Positions 17,994 to 27,201 of a DNA stretch of 64,000 bases are shown here, piece by piece. Below the pieces are notes generated by a model. It did not search any database. It saw only the letters and a list, made by a program, of their open reading frames with translations, and was not told the DNA's origin. Positions within the stretch are counted from its first letter, which is position 1; each line of letters opens with the position of its first letter. The translations under genes were made by a program, and so were the position numbers. This stretch comes from Thiodiazotropha sp040507225 (GTDB lineage: Bacteria > Pseudomonadota > Gammaproteobacteria > Chromatiales > Chromatiaceae). Where the stretch lies: contig JBEVVG010000001.1 in NCBI GenBank assembly GCA_040507225.1, forward strand, positions 2,288,818 to 2,352,817, read 5' to 3'.

Positions 17994-18496
17994 CGACAGT
18001 CCTCCCTGCAAGACGCTTCAGCGGGTCGATCGACAAAGTCAGGTGACACAACATCCGAAATACTCTCCATCAGAAAAAATGATCCCCACCTTCTGAGGTC
18101 ATAAGCTCTCACTATATTCAATATCTCTTAAGTGTAGAAGAGTTGATCCAGGTCAACACTCAACCAATCCAGGCTCACGAAACCCTGCTATTTTTATTGG
18201 TAAAAGGGCCGCAAAGAACGGTCAGACAACACATCACAGCATTGCGCATCACTGCGCGACATGCATTTCGCAGCATGCAGTTCCTCCCCTCCGGGAGCCG
18301 GATCGGCCCAGCCGATCCCAGAAATCGGAGCATTACTGAGTCGGGTCCACAGGGTAGTGGACAACGGGTTAGCGGGTCGAGACTGCATCACCGGACCTCA
18401 TATCGGAATCTCTCCCGGCCGCTCGCCACATAAAATCTTACTCATTGGCGCGGCCTTGTTGCGCGCCTGATACCACTACTGCCAAAGGAGATTACG
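17994..18496. other. Divergent intergenic region between GH13 phosphorylase and DsrC-like gene
   Basis: 503 bases with no convincing coding frame or RNA gene. It must hold promoters for both flanking genes. The only site I can point to is an FNR/CRP-like box at 18143-18156; the AAAGGAG before 18497 is the ribosome site of the DsrC-like gene. Confidence 0.6.
18143..18156. promoter_or_regulatory. Possible FNR/ANR-type operator
   Basis: TTGATCCAGGTCAA differs from the FNR consensus TTGAT-N4-ATCAA at one base. It lies 150 bases upstream of the GH13 start and 340 bases upstream of the DsrC-like start. A 14-base match of this kind can arise by chance; it is listed because it sits in a divergent promoter region next to sulfur and redox genes. 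Confidence 0.35.
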
Positions 18497-18886
18497 ATGA
18501 GACTGGAACAACAACACCCCCGAACACCTGACGTGATCGCAACACCGCCCAGAACGCTGGAGATCGAGGGACGCAAAATTCCCCTGGATGCCTACGGTTA
18601 CCTGGCCAATCCCGAGGACTGGAGTGTGGCGGTCACCGAGTATATGGCCCGGGAAGACGGTCTGGCGCTGAGCGACGATCACTGGCTGTTGATCGATTTC
18701 CTGCACCGCTTCTACAAGGAATACGGAATCGCCCCGGAGCTGCCGATCCTTTCCCGCAATCTCTGCAAGGATCAGAACAACTGCCGTTGGTCACGCAAAT
18801 ATATCAAGCAGCTGTTCCCGAATGGCGCAAAAACCGCCTGTCGTTACGCCGGACTGCCAACCCCGGTGGGACTGAGCTGCGGTTAA
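18497..18886 (+). CDS. DsrC/TusE-family sulfur-relay protein with altered C-terminal tail
   Basis: 129 residues with AAAGGAG before the ATG. Family features: LEIEGRKIPLDAYGYLANPE, ALSDDHWLLIDFLHRFYKEY, LSRNLCKDQNNC. The swinging arm reads ACRYAGLPTPVGLSCG. In true DsrC the two cysteines are separated by ten residues and the last is penultimate. Here the first cysteine is kept, the next canonical position is Leu, and the penultimate cysteine comes two residues later (C-x12-C). The N-terminus also carries about 18 extra residues. This suggests a DsrC paralogue with changed arm geometry rather than the sulfite-reductase partner. It stands alone, 225 bases before the flavoprotein operon. Confidence 0.88.
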   Translation: MRLEQQHPRTPDVIATPPRTLEIEGRKIPLDAYGYLANPEDWSVAVTEYMAREDGLALSDDHWLLIDFLHRFYKEYGIAPELPILSRNLCKDQNNCRWSRKYIKQLFPNGAKTACRYAGLPTPVGLSCG

Positions 18887-19111
18887 CCGGCCGATTTCAC
18901 TAACCAGGACACACGCGACAGGGATGTCACGCACCCGCTGACCGGCCCGCATCGGACAGCCCCCCGCAACAGGGGTACCCGCATCGTAGCAGGGCCGCCG
19001 CTCTCCGCACCTCCCATCGCCACAGCCTTGATTTTCAGTTTGAGTTCATCTGCCCCGGCTACACTCTTCCCCAAACTCCCATCAGGCAGCAGCTTAGGCG
19101 CATCCACAACC

Positions 19112-20350
19112 ATGACCTCCGGCACACTGGCAATTTTGATCGCAACCCTGATCCTTGCACAGATCCTGTTGGCCCTGTGGTTCAAACTGCGAAGCGGACG
19201 CGGAGCGGACAGTCCCCCTGCGTTGCCTGATGTGCAGCCCGGCATGGCCCTGCGAACAGCACAGGACACAATGCAGCAAGCGCCCGCGTGGAACGGCTTC
19301 CGGGCGTTCCGGGTCACGAAACGTGAACAGGAGAACGAAGCGGGTGACATCATCTCCTTCTATCTGCAGCCCGAGCAGCCCATGCAACTGCCCCCATTCA
19401 AGCCGGGCCAGTATCTCAGCGTCCGCTTACTGCCGCCGCAGGTCACCGAGAACCCGGATCACCCCCTGACCCGCTGTTATTCGCTATCGGATCGTCCGCA
19501 CAGCGAACACTATCGCATTTCGGTCAAACGCATCCCTGGAGGACGGGCCTCCAACTACCTGCACGAAAAGGTGCCCGTCGGGGCCCGCCTGATGGTCAAG
19601 GCGCCTTCCGGGGCATTCCATCTGATCGACCAGCCAGCACGTCCCCAGGTGCTGATCGCCGGCGGGATCGGCATCACGCCGATGCTGAGCATGCTCTACA
19701 GCCTGCTCGACCGGGATTTCCAAAGGGACATATGGCTGTTTTACGGAGTCCGCAACGGTCGTGAAGCGATTATGCTGCCTCGCCTGAGGGAACTGGCCGA
19801 ATACCACCCACGGTTTCATCTGCAACTGTGCTTCAGCCGCCCTGCCCCGGAGGATCGTCCCGGCATCGATTTTCAACATGCCGGGCATGTGGATGCGCAA
19901 CTGTTGCGGGCTGAACTGCCCCTCAACCGCTACCACTTCTATCTCTGCGGCCCGGCAGCCCTGATGCAGAGCCTGGTGCCTGGCCTCGAGGACCTCGGGG
20001 TATCCGGGGAGGATATCCATTTCGAGACCTTCGGTCCCGCCACCATCAAGCGCAGCCCACAGGTGCCGAAACACACGGCTACGGCACAACCCGCAAACTG
20101 GCAGGTGGACTTTCAACACAGCGGTCAATCCGCGACCTGGGACAGCTCGCAAGGGAATCTCCTCAATTTCATCGAGGCCCAGGGCATCGCGGTCGACTCC
20201 GCATGCCGCTCCGGCAGTTGTGGCAGCTGTCAGACCCGGGTTGTCTCCGGGCATGTCGCTTATCCGCAGATGCCGGATACGGAGATCGAAGCGGGCCATT
20301 GTCTGCTCTGCGTCGGCCGGCCCGACAGCGATCTGACCCTGGCCCTGTAG
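19112..20350 (+). CDS. Membrane-anchored FAD/NAD(P)H oxidoreductase with C-terminal 2Fe-2S ferredoxin domain
   Basis: 412 residues from ATG 19112; an upstream in-frame TTG (19028) is less likely because the membrane anchor (about residues 5-24) begins right after this ATG. Then an FAD domain (PGQYLSVRL, RCYSLSD), an NAD domain (LIAGGIGITPMLSML, YLCGPAALM) and a plant-type ferredoxin domain with CRSGSCGSC and CLLC cluster ligands at the C-terminus. Architecture resembles Hcr-like reductases. It should pass electrons from NAD(P)H to a partner, here probably the cytochrome b-like protein encoded nine bases downstream. Confidence 0.9.
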   Translation: MTSGTLAILIATLILAQILLALWFKLRSGRGADSPPALPDVQPGMALRTAQDTMQQAPAWNGFRAFRVTKREQENEAGDIISFYLQPEQPMQLPPFKPGQYLSVRLLPPQVTENPDHPLTRCYSLSDRPHSEHYRISVKRIPGGRASNYLHEKVPVGARLMVKAPSGAFHLIDQPARPQVLIAGGIGITPMLSMLYSLLDRDFQRDIWLFYGVRNGREAIMLPRLRELAEYHPRFHLQLCFSRPAPEDRPGIDFQHAGHVDAQLLRAELPLNRYHFYLCGPAALMQSLVPGLEDLGVSGEDIHFETFGPATIKRSPQVPKHTATAQPANWQVDFQHSGQSATWDSSQGNLLNFIEAQGIAVDSACRSGSCGSCQTRVVSGHVAYPQMPDTEIEAGHCLLCVGRPDSDLTLAL

Positions 20351-20359
20351 CCAATCGAT

Positions 20360-20938
20360 ATGACTCACCCCTCAGTCATGCGTCAACTGCTGCCGTTCAC
20401 GGCCCTGTTTGCGGGGTTGATCCTCGGCGCCCTGTCGATCGACGCGTTACTGCACCAGTTCGATCAGGTGTGGGTTGGACGCTGGCTTGGAATCCCCGGA
20501 ACCCTGTTGATTCTGACCTCGTTTCTCTACTCCCTGCGAAAACGCAAAAAAATCCGCTTCGGCAAACCCAGGACCCTTTTGCTCCTGCATGAGACGCTGG
20601 CCTGGCTGGGCGCGCTGATGATCCTGGTACATGCCGGGATCCATGTCTATGCCCTGCTGCCCTGGCTGGCATTGATCGCCATGCTGGTGAATGTCATCAG
20701 CGGTATGACCGGAAAATATCTGCTCGACCGCTCCCGGTGCCTGCTGATGGAGCGCCAGGCCCATTATCGGTCGCAGGGTATGGATTCCGCGGAAATCGAA
20801 AGACAACTGTTCTGGGATGCCACCACGGTGGACGCGATGAAACAGTGGCGGCTGGTGCATCTACCAATCACCCTGGCCTTCGCCACGCTGGCCCTCACGC
20901 ATATCCTCAGCATTCTGCTGTTCTGGCAATGGCCATGA
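20360..20938 (+). CDS. Cytochrome b-like integral membrane protein
   Basis: 192 residues with about four or five membrane helices. Histidines fall inside helices at LLHETLAWLGAL, ILVHAGIHVYALL, RLVHLPITLAF and LALTHILSILLF, the pattern of a bis-heme membrane cytochrome b or ferric-reductase-like domain. Between the flavoprotein and the multiheme cytochrome c (ATGA overlap with the latter), it probably carries electrons across the membrane. No exact family can be named. Confidence 0.75.
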   Translation: MTHPSVMRQLLPFTALFAGLILGALSIDALLHQFDQVWVGRWLGIPGTLLILTSFLYSLRKRKKIRFGKPRTLLLLHETLAWLGALMILVHAGIHVYALLPWLALIAMLVNVISGMTGKYLLDRSRCLLMERQAHYRSQGMDSAEIERQLFWDATTVDAMKQWRLVHLPITLAFATLALTHILSILLFWQWP

Positions 20939-21726
20939 GCTATCGAAAACCTTTGCTCATCGTTGCCCTGAACCTGCTGCTGCTGATCGCCCTGGCACTG
21001 TTGCTGCCCGAATTCACGATCATGCCGGGTAAAACGATCGCGGCACACGAGACGATCGAAACCGACTGTTTCGCCTGCCACACCCCATTTCTCGGCAGTA
21101 CCGCAGAGCAATGCATCAACTGCCATGAGGTTATGGATATCGGCCTGAAAACCACCCAGGGCATCGCGATCGATGGGGAACGCAAAAACGTCGCCTTTCA
21201 CCAGAACCTGATCGAGGAGGATTGTGTCGCCTGTCACAGCTAGCATAAGGGTGTGATGGCGTTTCAACCCATTCGTACATTCAGCCACATACTCGTTCAG
21301 CCCGCGATGCGGGATCGCTGCAACGACTGCCACAGCCCACCGACGGACAAGCTGCATCGCCGCATCAGGGGATCCTGTCAAGAGTGTCACAACCAGGATG
21401 CCTGGACTCCGGCCAATTTCCAGCATGACGATTATTTCCGCTTCGACCGGCACCATGACAGCGAATGCGAGACCTGCCACCGTGACAGCGATTACAGCCG
21501 CTACACCTGCTACGGCTGTCATGAACACTCCCGCTCGAAAATACGTGCAGAGCATTTCGAAGAGGGCATACGAGATTTCGAGAATTGTGTCGAATGCCAT
21601 CGCAGTGGCGATGAACACGAGGCCGAATATCGGTGGCGTTCCCGCCAGCACTATGGGAATGAACGTGGGGAGCAATATGAGCGGGAGGATCGCGAATGGG
21701 GGTATCGGCGTCGGGACGATGATTGA
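20935..21726 (+). pseudogene. Eight-heme c-type cytochrome interrupted by an in-frame TAG
   Basis: ATG 20935 overlaps the previous stop (ATGA). An N-terminal signal/anchor is followed by CFACH, CINCH and CVACH at residues 45-101; then codon 103 is TAG (21241-21243). The same frame continues without shift, HKGVMAF and then CNDCH, CQECH, CETCH, CYGCH and CVECH, ending 21726 in a charged tail. The sequence on both sides of the stop reads as one protein (CVACHS-stop-HKG, where the family usually has Asp or Glu), so this is one gene with a nonsense codon. Options: decay, base error, or readthrough; a second product starting at GTG 21253 would lack a signal peptide and could not receive heme. Confidence 0.85.
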
Positions 21727-21760
21727 GCGCACATAGGTCCCACGCCCGGCATGCAGTATC

Positions 21761-22306
21761 ATGGTGCGCGGTCGCCGACGAACAGGATCTGCCAAGTTGA
21801 TTGAAAAGTCGCTTACAGCCCGGGTACTACTGATTGCACTGACGCTCACTGCCACACCCCTGGTGGCGGAGTCACTGGGTGAAGTCAGCACCAAATTCCA
21901 CATGCTGGGTCCGAATGACAAGATCGTCCTGGAGGCCTTTGACGACCCCGGCGTGCCCGGAGTCACCTGCTATCTGAGCCGTGCCCGCACCGGCGGCATG
22001 AGCGGCGCGGTAGGACTCGCGGAAGACACCTCGGATGCCTCCATTGCCTGCCGTCAGACCGGACCGGTGAGATTGAACCCGGACATCGCCAATGGTGCCA
22101 GAGACGGGGAGGAAGTGTTTAAAAAACGCACCTCGATTCTCTTCAAGTCCCTCCAGGTGGTGCGTTTCTACGACGCCCGGCGCAACACCCTGGTGTACCT
22201 CAGCTACAGCGACAAGCTGGTGGACGGCTCTCCAAAGAACAGCATCACCGCAGTGCCCCTCTACACACCGTCCGCGGCCCTGCCAGACCAGGCCACCCCG
22301 CCATGA
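21761..22306 (+). CDS. creA: CreA family periplasmic protein
   Basis: 181 residues. Signal peptide (VLLIALTLTATPLVAES), then the CreA core: IVLEAFDDPGVPGVTCYLSR, DTSDASIACRQTGPV, the FKSLQVVRFYDARRNTLVYL block. Function of the family is unknown. The stop overlaps the next start (ATGA). The exact start is uncertain: ATG 21761 gives a basic leader and a later TTG is possible. Confidence 0.88.
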   Translation: MVRGRRRTGSAKLIEKSLTARVLLIALTLTATPLVAESLGEVSTKFHMLGPNDKIVLEAFDDPGVPGVTCYLSRARTGGMSGAVGLAEDTSDASIACRQTGPVRLNPDIANGARDGEEVFKKRTSILFKSLQVVRFYDARRNTLVYLSYSDKLVDGSPKNSITAVPLYTPSAALPDQATPP

Positions 22307-22893
22307 CCCAGCAGCCCCTGCACAACGGGCGCCTGATCCTGACGCCCCAGTCCCCATACTGGGCACGCGAGGATCTCTCGACGCTGATCGAAAAACTGCA
22401 CAGTATCGGGCTGATCGAACAGCCGTTGGCCAACCAGCCGAAGCGTTTCCTGCTGGGTGATGAATTCATGCGCTGGGTGAGCTTCATGGGCTGTTCACCG
22501 TTCATCCGCCTGTCACCGGGAGATGAGGGTGAGGCCTTCTGCCACCTGGCGGTCGATGGCCCCTCGCCCCGCCCGAGGCTGATTACCGGGCGCAATACCA
22601 CGCCCCCCCGTTGCGAAGCCTGCCGCAAACGCATCACAGACTGGCAGCAGGCCTTCGAGGCCTGGCGGGAGCAAGCCGCAGGCTGGATGGCGGCATGCCC
22701 TCATTGCGGCCATGAACAGGACCCGGCCAGCTACGATTTCAGGCAAACCGCCGGCTGTGGACGGCTGTTCCTGTCGATCGAAAACATTTTCCCCCAGGAA
22801 GCGATTCCCGATCCGGGCCTGCTCACTCACCTCCAGACCGCCTCGGACGGGCAGCCATGGCACTATTTCTATCAGCAGGATGCAACGCTCTGA
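22303..22893 (+). CDS. Hypothetical protein with paired CxxC motifs
   Basis: 196 residues, overlapping creA by four bases. Cytoplasmic, with CEACRKR and CPHCGHEQD about 35 residues apart, which could bind one zinc, plus an isolated CG in the following AGCGRLFLS. N-terminal half includes LIEKLHSIGLIEQPL and FMRWVSFMGCSPFIRL. I do not recognise the family beyond uncharacterised proteobacterial homologues, and the link with CreA is only positional. Confidence 0.8.
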   Translation: MTQQPLHNGRLILTPQSPYWAREDLSTLIEKLHSIGLIEQPLANQPKRFLLGDEFMRWVSFMGCSPFIRLSPGDEGEAFCHLAVDGPSPRPRLITGRNTTPPRCEACRKRITDWQQAFEAWREQAAGWMAACPHCGHEQDPASYDFRQTAGCGRLFLSIENIFPQEAIPDPGLLTHLQTASDGQPWHYFYQQDATL

Positions 22894-23048
22894 AACCATC
22901 CTTCCTACCCGGGCGCTGAACGCCCACGGTAACACTATTGAAACATTCTATTGAAATTTATATCCCGGTTGACCGATAGCCTGTATGCACTCGAAGCAGT
23001 TTGGCCTGTGCATTCCTTTTGCCATTGACCACTCATCGGGAGACGCCC

Positions 23049-24686
23049 ATGTTCAAGCTGAGAAACCTGACCATCAGTCGGAAACTCTGGCTGCTGATAA
23101 TGATGACCATGGCAGGTTTCATCGCACTCACCCTGCTCGCGCTGGGTGAATACCACAGGGATCTGATGCTGGAGAAGGCCATCCAGACCCGCACCCTGGT
23201 AGAAAGCACCTACCACATTCTTACGCATCACCATGCTGCCGCGGAAAAAGGCATCATTTCCCATGAGGAGGCGCAAACTCGCGCCAGGACAGAAATCGGC
23301 AGCTTAAGGTACGACGACACAAACTATTTCTGGATCAATGACATGGATGCCCATATCGTCATGCATCCGATCAAACCGGAACTGGACGGCAAGGATCTCT
23401 CCGGGTTTACCGATCCGCTGGGAAAACACATATTTTTGGAATTCGCCGCAGTCGCGAAAAAGCACGGGGAAGGGGCGGTCTCGTATCAGTGGCCGAAACC
23501 CGGAATGAAAGATCCCGTGCAAAAGATCTCCTACGTTAAAGGGTTCACGCCCTGGGGCTGGGTCATCGGCACCGGCATTTACGTGGATGATGTGGAAACG
23601 GCTTTCTGGAACACAGCCTTGACCCTGGCGGGCGCAGCGTTGCTCATTCTGCTGGTCATGATGGGGCTCTCGATTGCCATCACGCGCAGCATCGTTACGC
23701 CCATTTGCCATACAACAGAGGCGCTGCAGGACATTGCCATGGGTGAGGGTGACCTGACCCGTCGTCTGGACGAAAGCGGTCAGGACGAAATATCCGATCT
23801 CTCCAAGGCATTCAACCTGTTTACCACCAAGATCTGCGACATCATCGTCCGGGTTACCCAGGTCAGCACCCGGCTGGCCACCGCCGCAGAGCAACTCTCC
23901 ACGACCAGCGCCCAGACCCACGACAACATCTCCCAGCAGCAGAGCGAGACCCATCAGGTGGCTTCCGCGGTGACCGAGATGGCCGCCACCGTCAAGGAGA
24001 TTGCCCAAAGCGCGGATGCCGCTGCCGGATCAGCCCGGGATGCCGACAATCAGGCGCAGAGCGGCAAACAGGTGGTCGAGGATGTGATGACCGCTATCCA
24101 TCAATTGTCGGATGAAATGTCGAGCGCCTCGGAGGCGATCAACCTGCTGGCCACGGAGAGCGAGAACATCGGATCTGTCTCCGATGTGATCAGCGGGATT
24201 ACTGAACAGACCAGCCTGCTGGCCCTGAATGCGGCCATCGAGGCCGCCCGGGCCGGCGAACAGGGTCGTGGATTCGCCGTCGTGGCCGACGAGGTACGTT
24301 CTCTGGCAAGCCGGACTCAGCAGGCCACCACGGAGATTCGTGAAATGATCGAAAAGCTGCAGCGGGAGACCCACAATGCCGTCGATGTCATCCATCGCAG
24401 CAGGGAAAGCACCCATGCGACGGTGGACAAGGCCCGCGGCGCCTCGGAGACCCTCGACCGGATCGTATCTTCGGTGGGGATGATTTCAGACCGCAATACG
24501 CAGATCGCCAGCGCCTCCGAGGAACAATCGGCGGTGGCTCATGAAATCGACCGGAGTGTGGTGCAGATCTCAAGACTTTCGGAACATTCCGAGGTGGCGA
24601 GTCAGCAGATCACTCAGGCCACGGCTGAGCTGGCACATCTGGGGGAGAGCCTGCGGGAGATGATTTCCCAGTTCAAGACCGGCTGA
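23049..24686 (+). CDS. Methyl-accepting chemotaxis protein, single Cache (sCache_2)
   Basis: 545 residues from ATG 23049 with GGGAGA seven bases upstream. Membrane helix 1 (about 13-35), a periplasmic single Cache domain (about 40-185, with DDTNYFWINDMDAHIVMHP and YVKGFTPWGWVIGTGIYVDD), helix 2 (about 190-215), HAMP, then the signalling hairpin with tip TSLLALNAAIEAARAGEQGR. No C-terminal CheR-binding pentapeptide. sCache_2 receptors often bind small carboxylates; the ligand here is unknown. Confidence 0.95.
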   Translation: MFKLRNLTISRKLWLLIMMTMAGFIALTLLALGEYHRDLMLEKAIQTRTLVESTYHILTHHHAAAEKGIISHEEAQTRARTEIGSLRYDDTNYFWINDMDAHIVMHPIKPELDGKDLSGFTDPLGKHIFLEFAAVAKKHGEGAVSYQWPKPGMKDPVQKISYVKGFTPWGWVIGTGIYVDDVETAFWNTALTLAGAALLILLVMMGLSIAITRSIVTPICHTTEALQDIAMGEGDLTRRLDESGQDEISDLSKAFNLFTTKICDIIVRVTQVSTRLATAAEQLSTTSAQTHDNISQQQSETHQVASAVTEMAATVKEIAQSADAAAGSARDADNQAQSGKQVVEDVMTAIHQLSDEMSSASEAINLLATESENIGSVSDVISGITEQTSLLALNAAIEAARAGEQGRGFAVVADEVRSLASRTQQATTEIREMIEKLQRETHNAVDVIHRSRESTHATVDKARGASETLDRIVSSVGMISDRNTQIASASEEQSAVAHEIDRSVVQISRLSEHSEVASQQITQATAELAHLGESLREMISQFKTG

Positions 24687-24722
24687 CCCGGTAACACCTC
24701 AAGTGGCGGGGCAACCGCCCCG

Positions 24723-26270
24723 TCAGCCCAGCACGCAGCGGTTCTTGCCGGCCTTCTTGGCCTGATAGAGGGCCTTGTCGGCACGCGAGAAGACGGTATT
24801 GAGGGTGTCCCCCTCTACGAAACTGGTCAGGCCGCAGGAGATGGTTACATGCACCGGGTTGCCCGACGAGTGAAATCCGTTTTCGGCGACCGATTTACGC
24901 ATTTCCTCCGCAACGTGCAAGGCTTCATCGCCGGAACTGCCGCACAACAGACAGACGAACTCCTCACCCCCGTAACGAGCGATGAAATCGGTGACCCGAA
25001 GCCGGGAATTCAGACTGCGGGCGATCACCTTGAGCGCCTTGTCTCCCGCCTGATGTCCGAACCGGTCGTTGATCGATTTGAAATCGTCGATATCCCAGAC
25101 CAGCATGGTCAGGGGCTCATTGAATCGCTTCCAGCGGGCATACTCCTGAGTCGCCCGCTCGTCATACGCCATCCGGTTGGGGAGTCCGGTGACCGCGTCG
25201 ATCAGCGCCAGATGATGCGCCTCAACCATCCGGGTGTGTAATTCACTGGACTCGGATTCGAGCTGAGTCAGGCGGTCCTTGAGGGCCTTTTCCCGCTCCT
25301 CGGTCTGTTCATGCCAGTGGCTTTCCTCGACCAGGTAGTCATCCACCACGGTCTGAATCTGACTGAGCCGTTCACTGACCGCGTTCTTGAGCTGATGCAG
25401 ATCGGTTGCCTGACGCACCGTGTGCCCCAGATCCCCCATCTGCCCGTTCATCTCGACACTCAGTCTCCGACCGTGTTCGACGATCTTGTCGCGTCCATCA
25501 TGGATGTTCTGCAGATGCGTGCCGAAATCCTGCAGGCGCCGGGTCAGTTCGGTGAGAAAATCCTCGGCCTCCTTGATCTCCATCTGCACTTCGCCGTAGG
25601 ACTTGGCGGAGAGTTCCAGCAAATCCTCCAACACCCCGATCCAGGCATCATCCGCGGCTTTGCCGATCAACCTGACCTTCAAGGCGCTGATGCTCTCCCC
25701 CCAGTGCCCCGGCCAGGCAGCCTGCTCCAGAAGGTTGAGAAGAATTTCATTGGGTCTCGGAGAGTCATCCCCTGAATCAGCAGCACCGCCCAACAACCGG
25801 TCGAACAGCCCCGGACGGCGATCCGCCTTGAGACCCACTCCCTGACCGAGCAGTGTGGCAAATCGTTGGAATTCATCCTGGGAGAGGTCTGACGGGTCGT
25901 CGACCAGGCGCGTCATGAGCGAGGTCACTTCAGCCAGCTCTTTCTTGCTGAGCTGCAGCGGCTCTACATGCTTGGCCAGGGTATCGGGATCGACAGCCGG
26001 TTCATTCTTGCACTGATCCTCGGCGAAGTGCAGCAGGCTGTCACTGAAGGCATTGAGCTGATCGCTGAGATTTTTCCCCCGCCCGCCACGCACCGCATCC
26101 CGCACCGACTTGAGATAGGGATCCAGACGCTTGTCCAGACCATTGGCAGCGATGGTCAGGCGAATGATGGTGCGGGTCAGCAGTTCTTCGAGTTCGGCGT
26201 TGGCTTCCCGCTCGTTCTCATGTTTCCTGAGCAGATCTTCGTAACGAACTTTCCATTTTGACTCGTTCAT
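24723..26270 (-). CDS. Soluble diguanylate cyclase with long helical N-terminus
   Basis: 515 residues from ATG 26270 (a GTG one codon earlier is possible). No membrane helix. Residues 1-340 are mostly helical, with a coiled coil just before the catalytic domain. The GGDEF domain occupies about 345-515 with RYGGEEFVCLLCG and an RVTD inhibitory site at the correct distance. Likely an active, product-inhibited c-di-GMP synthase controlled by an internal helical sensor of unknown input. Convergent with the chemoreceptor gene. Confidence 0.93.
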   Translation of the reverse strand: MNESKWKVRYEDLLRKHENEREANAELEELLTRTIIRLTIAANGLDKRLDPYLKSVRDAVRGGRGKNLSDQLNAFSDSLLHFAEDQCKNEPAVDPDTLAKHVEPLQLSKKELAEVTSLMTRLVDDPSDLSQDEFQRFATLLGQGVGLKADRRPGLFDRLLGGAADSGDDSPRPNEILLNLLEQAAWPGHWGESISALKVRLIGKAADDAWIGVLEDLLELSAKSYGEVQMEIKEAEDFLTELTRRLQDFGTHLQNIHDGRDKIVEHGRRLSVEMNGQMGDLGHTVRQATDLHQLKNAVSERLSQIQTVVDDYLVEESHWHEQTEEREKALKDRLTQLESESSELHTRMVEAHHLALIDAVTGLPNRMAYDERATQEYARWKRFNEPLTMLVWDIDDFKSINDRFGHQAGDKALKVIARSLNSRLRVTDFIARYGGEEFVCLLCGSSGDEALHVAEEMRKSVAENGFHSSGNPVHVTISCGLTSFVEGDTLNTVFSRADKALYQAKKAGKNRCVLG

Positions 26271-26290
26271 CACATAGGATTTCCGGTCAT

Positions 26291-27094
26291 TCAGGCCACA
26301 GCCGGTAGCACGACATCCTTGGGCAGTTCGATCTCCAGACTAATCGGCAGGTGGTCCGAGTGTGCGTAGTTGAGCACTTCCGACTTGGCGACGGTCAGGG
26401 TTTTCGACGCCAGTATGTGATCCAGCTTGCGATTGGGACGCCAGCTGGGGAAGGTCATCATATCGCAGGCGCTGCCCTGCAGATTGGTGCGCTCGATCAG
26501 GTAGCGGAATTCCCGGGAACTGCAACCGCAGTTGAAATCCCCCATCAGCACCAGGTGGGAGTAGTGGGATACCAGATCGCTGATATAGGAAAACTGGCGC
26601 TGCCGGGCCCGCCGTCCGAGCGCCAGGTGCATGATACAGATGCCCAGGGGCTTCTCCGTGGTCTGGAACTCCATCAGCACCGCGCCTCGACCGGGCAGTC
26701 CGGGCAGCCGGTGTTCGGTGATCATGCTCGGTTGCACCCGGCTCAACACACCGTTGCTGTGCTGGGCGAGTTTGCCCAGCCGGCGGTTGACCTGGCGATA
26801 CCAGTAGGGAAAACCGGCGTTCTCGGCCAGGTAAGCGGTCTGATCCACGAAGCGGCTGCGAAAGCTGCCTGAGTCGACCTCCTGCAGTCCGACCACGTCA
26901 TAATCCCTGAGCAGGTGAGCGATCCGGTTGAGATTGTTCAGCTGCTCCTTGTGCGGCAGCATCTGTTTCCAGCTGCCAGTCACATACTCACTGTAGCGAC
27001 GCGTGTCGGCGCCTACCTGGATGTTATAACTGAGCAGCCGCAAGCGATGCTTGTCATCGAGAGTCGGCAGATTTTCAAAAATTTGCTGGGTCAT
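26291..27094 (-). CDS. Endonuclease/exonuclease/phosphatase family protein
   Basis: 267 residues, no signal peptide. Motifs of the DNase I-like metallo-phosphoesterase fold: LLSYNIQVG, VVGLQEVDSG (metal Glu), LVLMGDFNCGCSS (Asp/Asn), KLDHILAS and AHSDHLPISLEI (catalytic Asp-His). Substrate unknown; the fold covers nucleases and phospholipid phosphatases. Same strand and 21 bases before the diguanylate cyclase gene, so probably co-transcribed with it. Confidence 0.9.
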   Translation of the reverse strand: MTQQIFENLPTLDDKHRLRLLSYNIQVGADTRRYSEYVTGSWKQMLPHKEQLNNLNRIAHLLRDYDVVGLQEVDSGSFRSRFVDQTAYLAENAGFPYWYRQVNRRLGKLAQHSNGVLSRVQPSMITEHRLPGLPGRGAVLMEFQTTEKPLGICIMHLALGRRARQRQFSYISDLVSHYSHLVLMGDFNCGCSSREFRYLIERTNLQGSACDMMTFPSWRPNRKLDHILASKTLTVAKSEVLNYAHSDHLPISLEIELPKDVVLPAVA

Positions 27095-27201
27095 TTTTAT
27101 GCGCTGTTGTTTTCGTTCCCCGGTACCATGAAATATTACGGCATTCGCAGCCCAAAACTTAAGACATCGACCGCAATTTTCCTCAAAAAATCCGTCCGGG
27201 C

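Noticed and set aside
21241..21243. TAG read as pyrrolysine or a programmed readthrough site
   Set aside because: No flanking stem-loop or Pyl machinery is visible, and the position is a loop after CxxCHS where Asp or Glu is usual. Nonsense change or base error is simpler; kept only as an alternative.
24703..24722. CGGGGC-AACC-GCCCCG hairpin between the chemoreceptor and diguanylate cyclase genes
   Set aside because: Strong short stem but no T tract on either strand, so not called as an intrinsic terminator.
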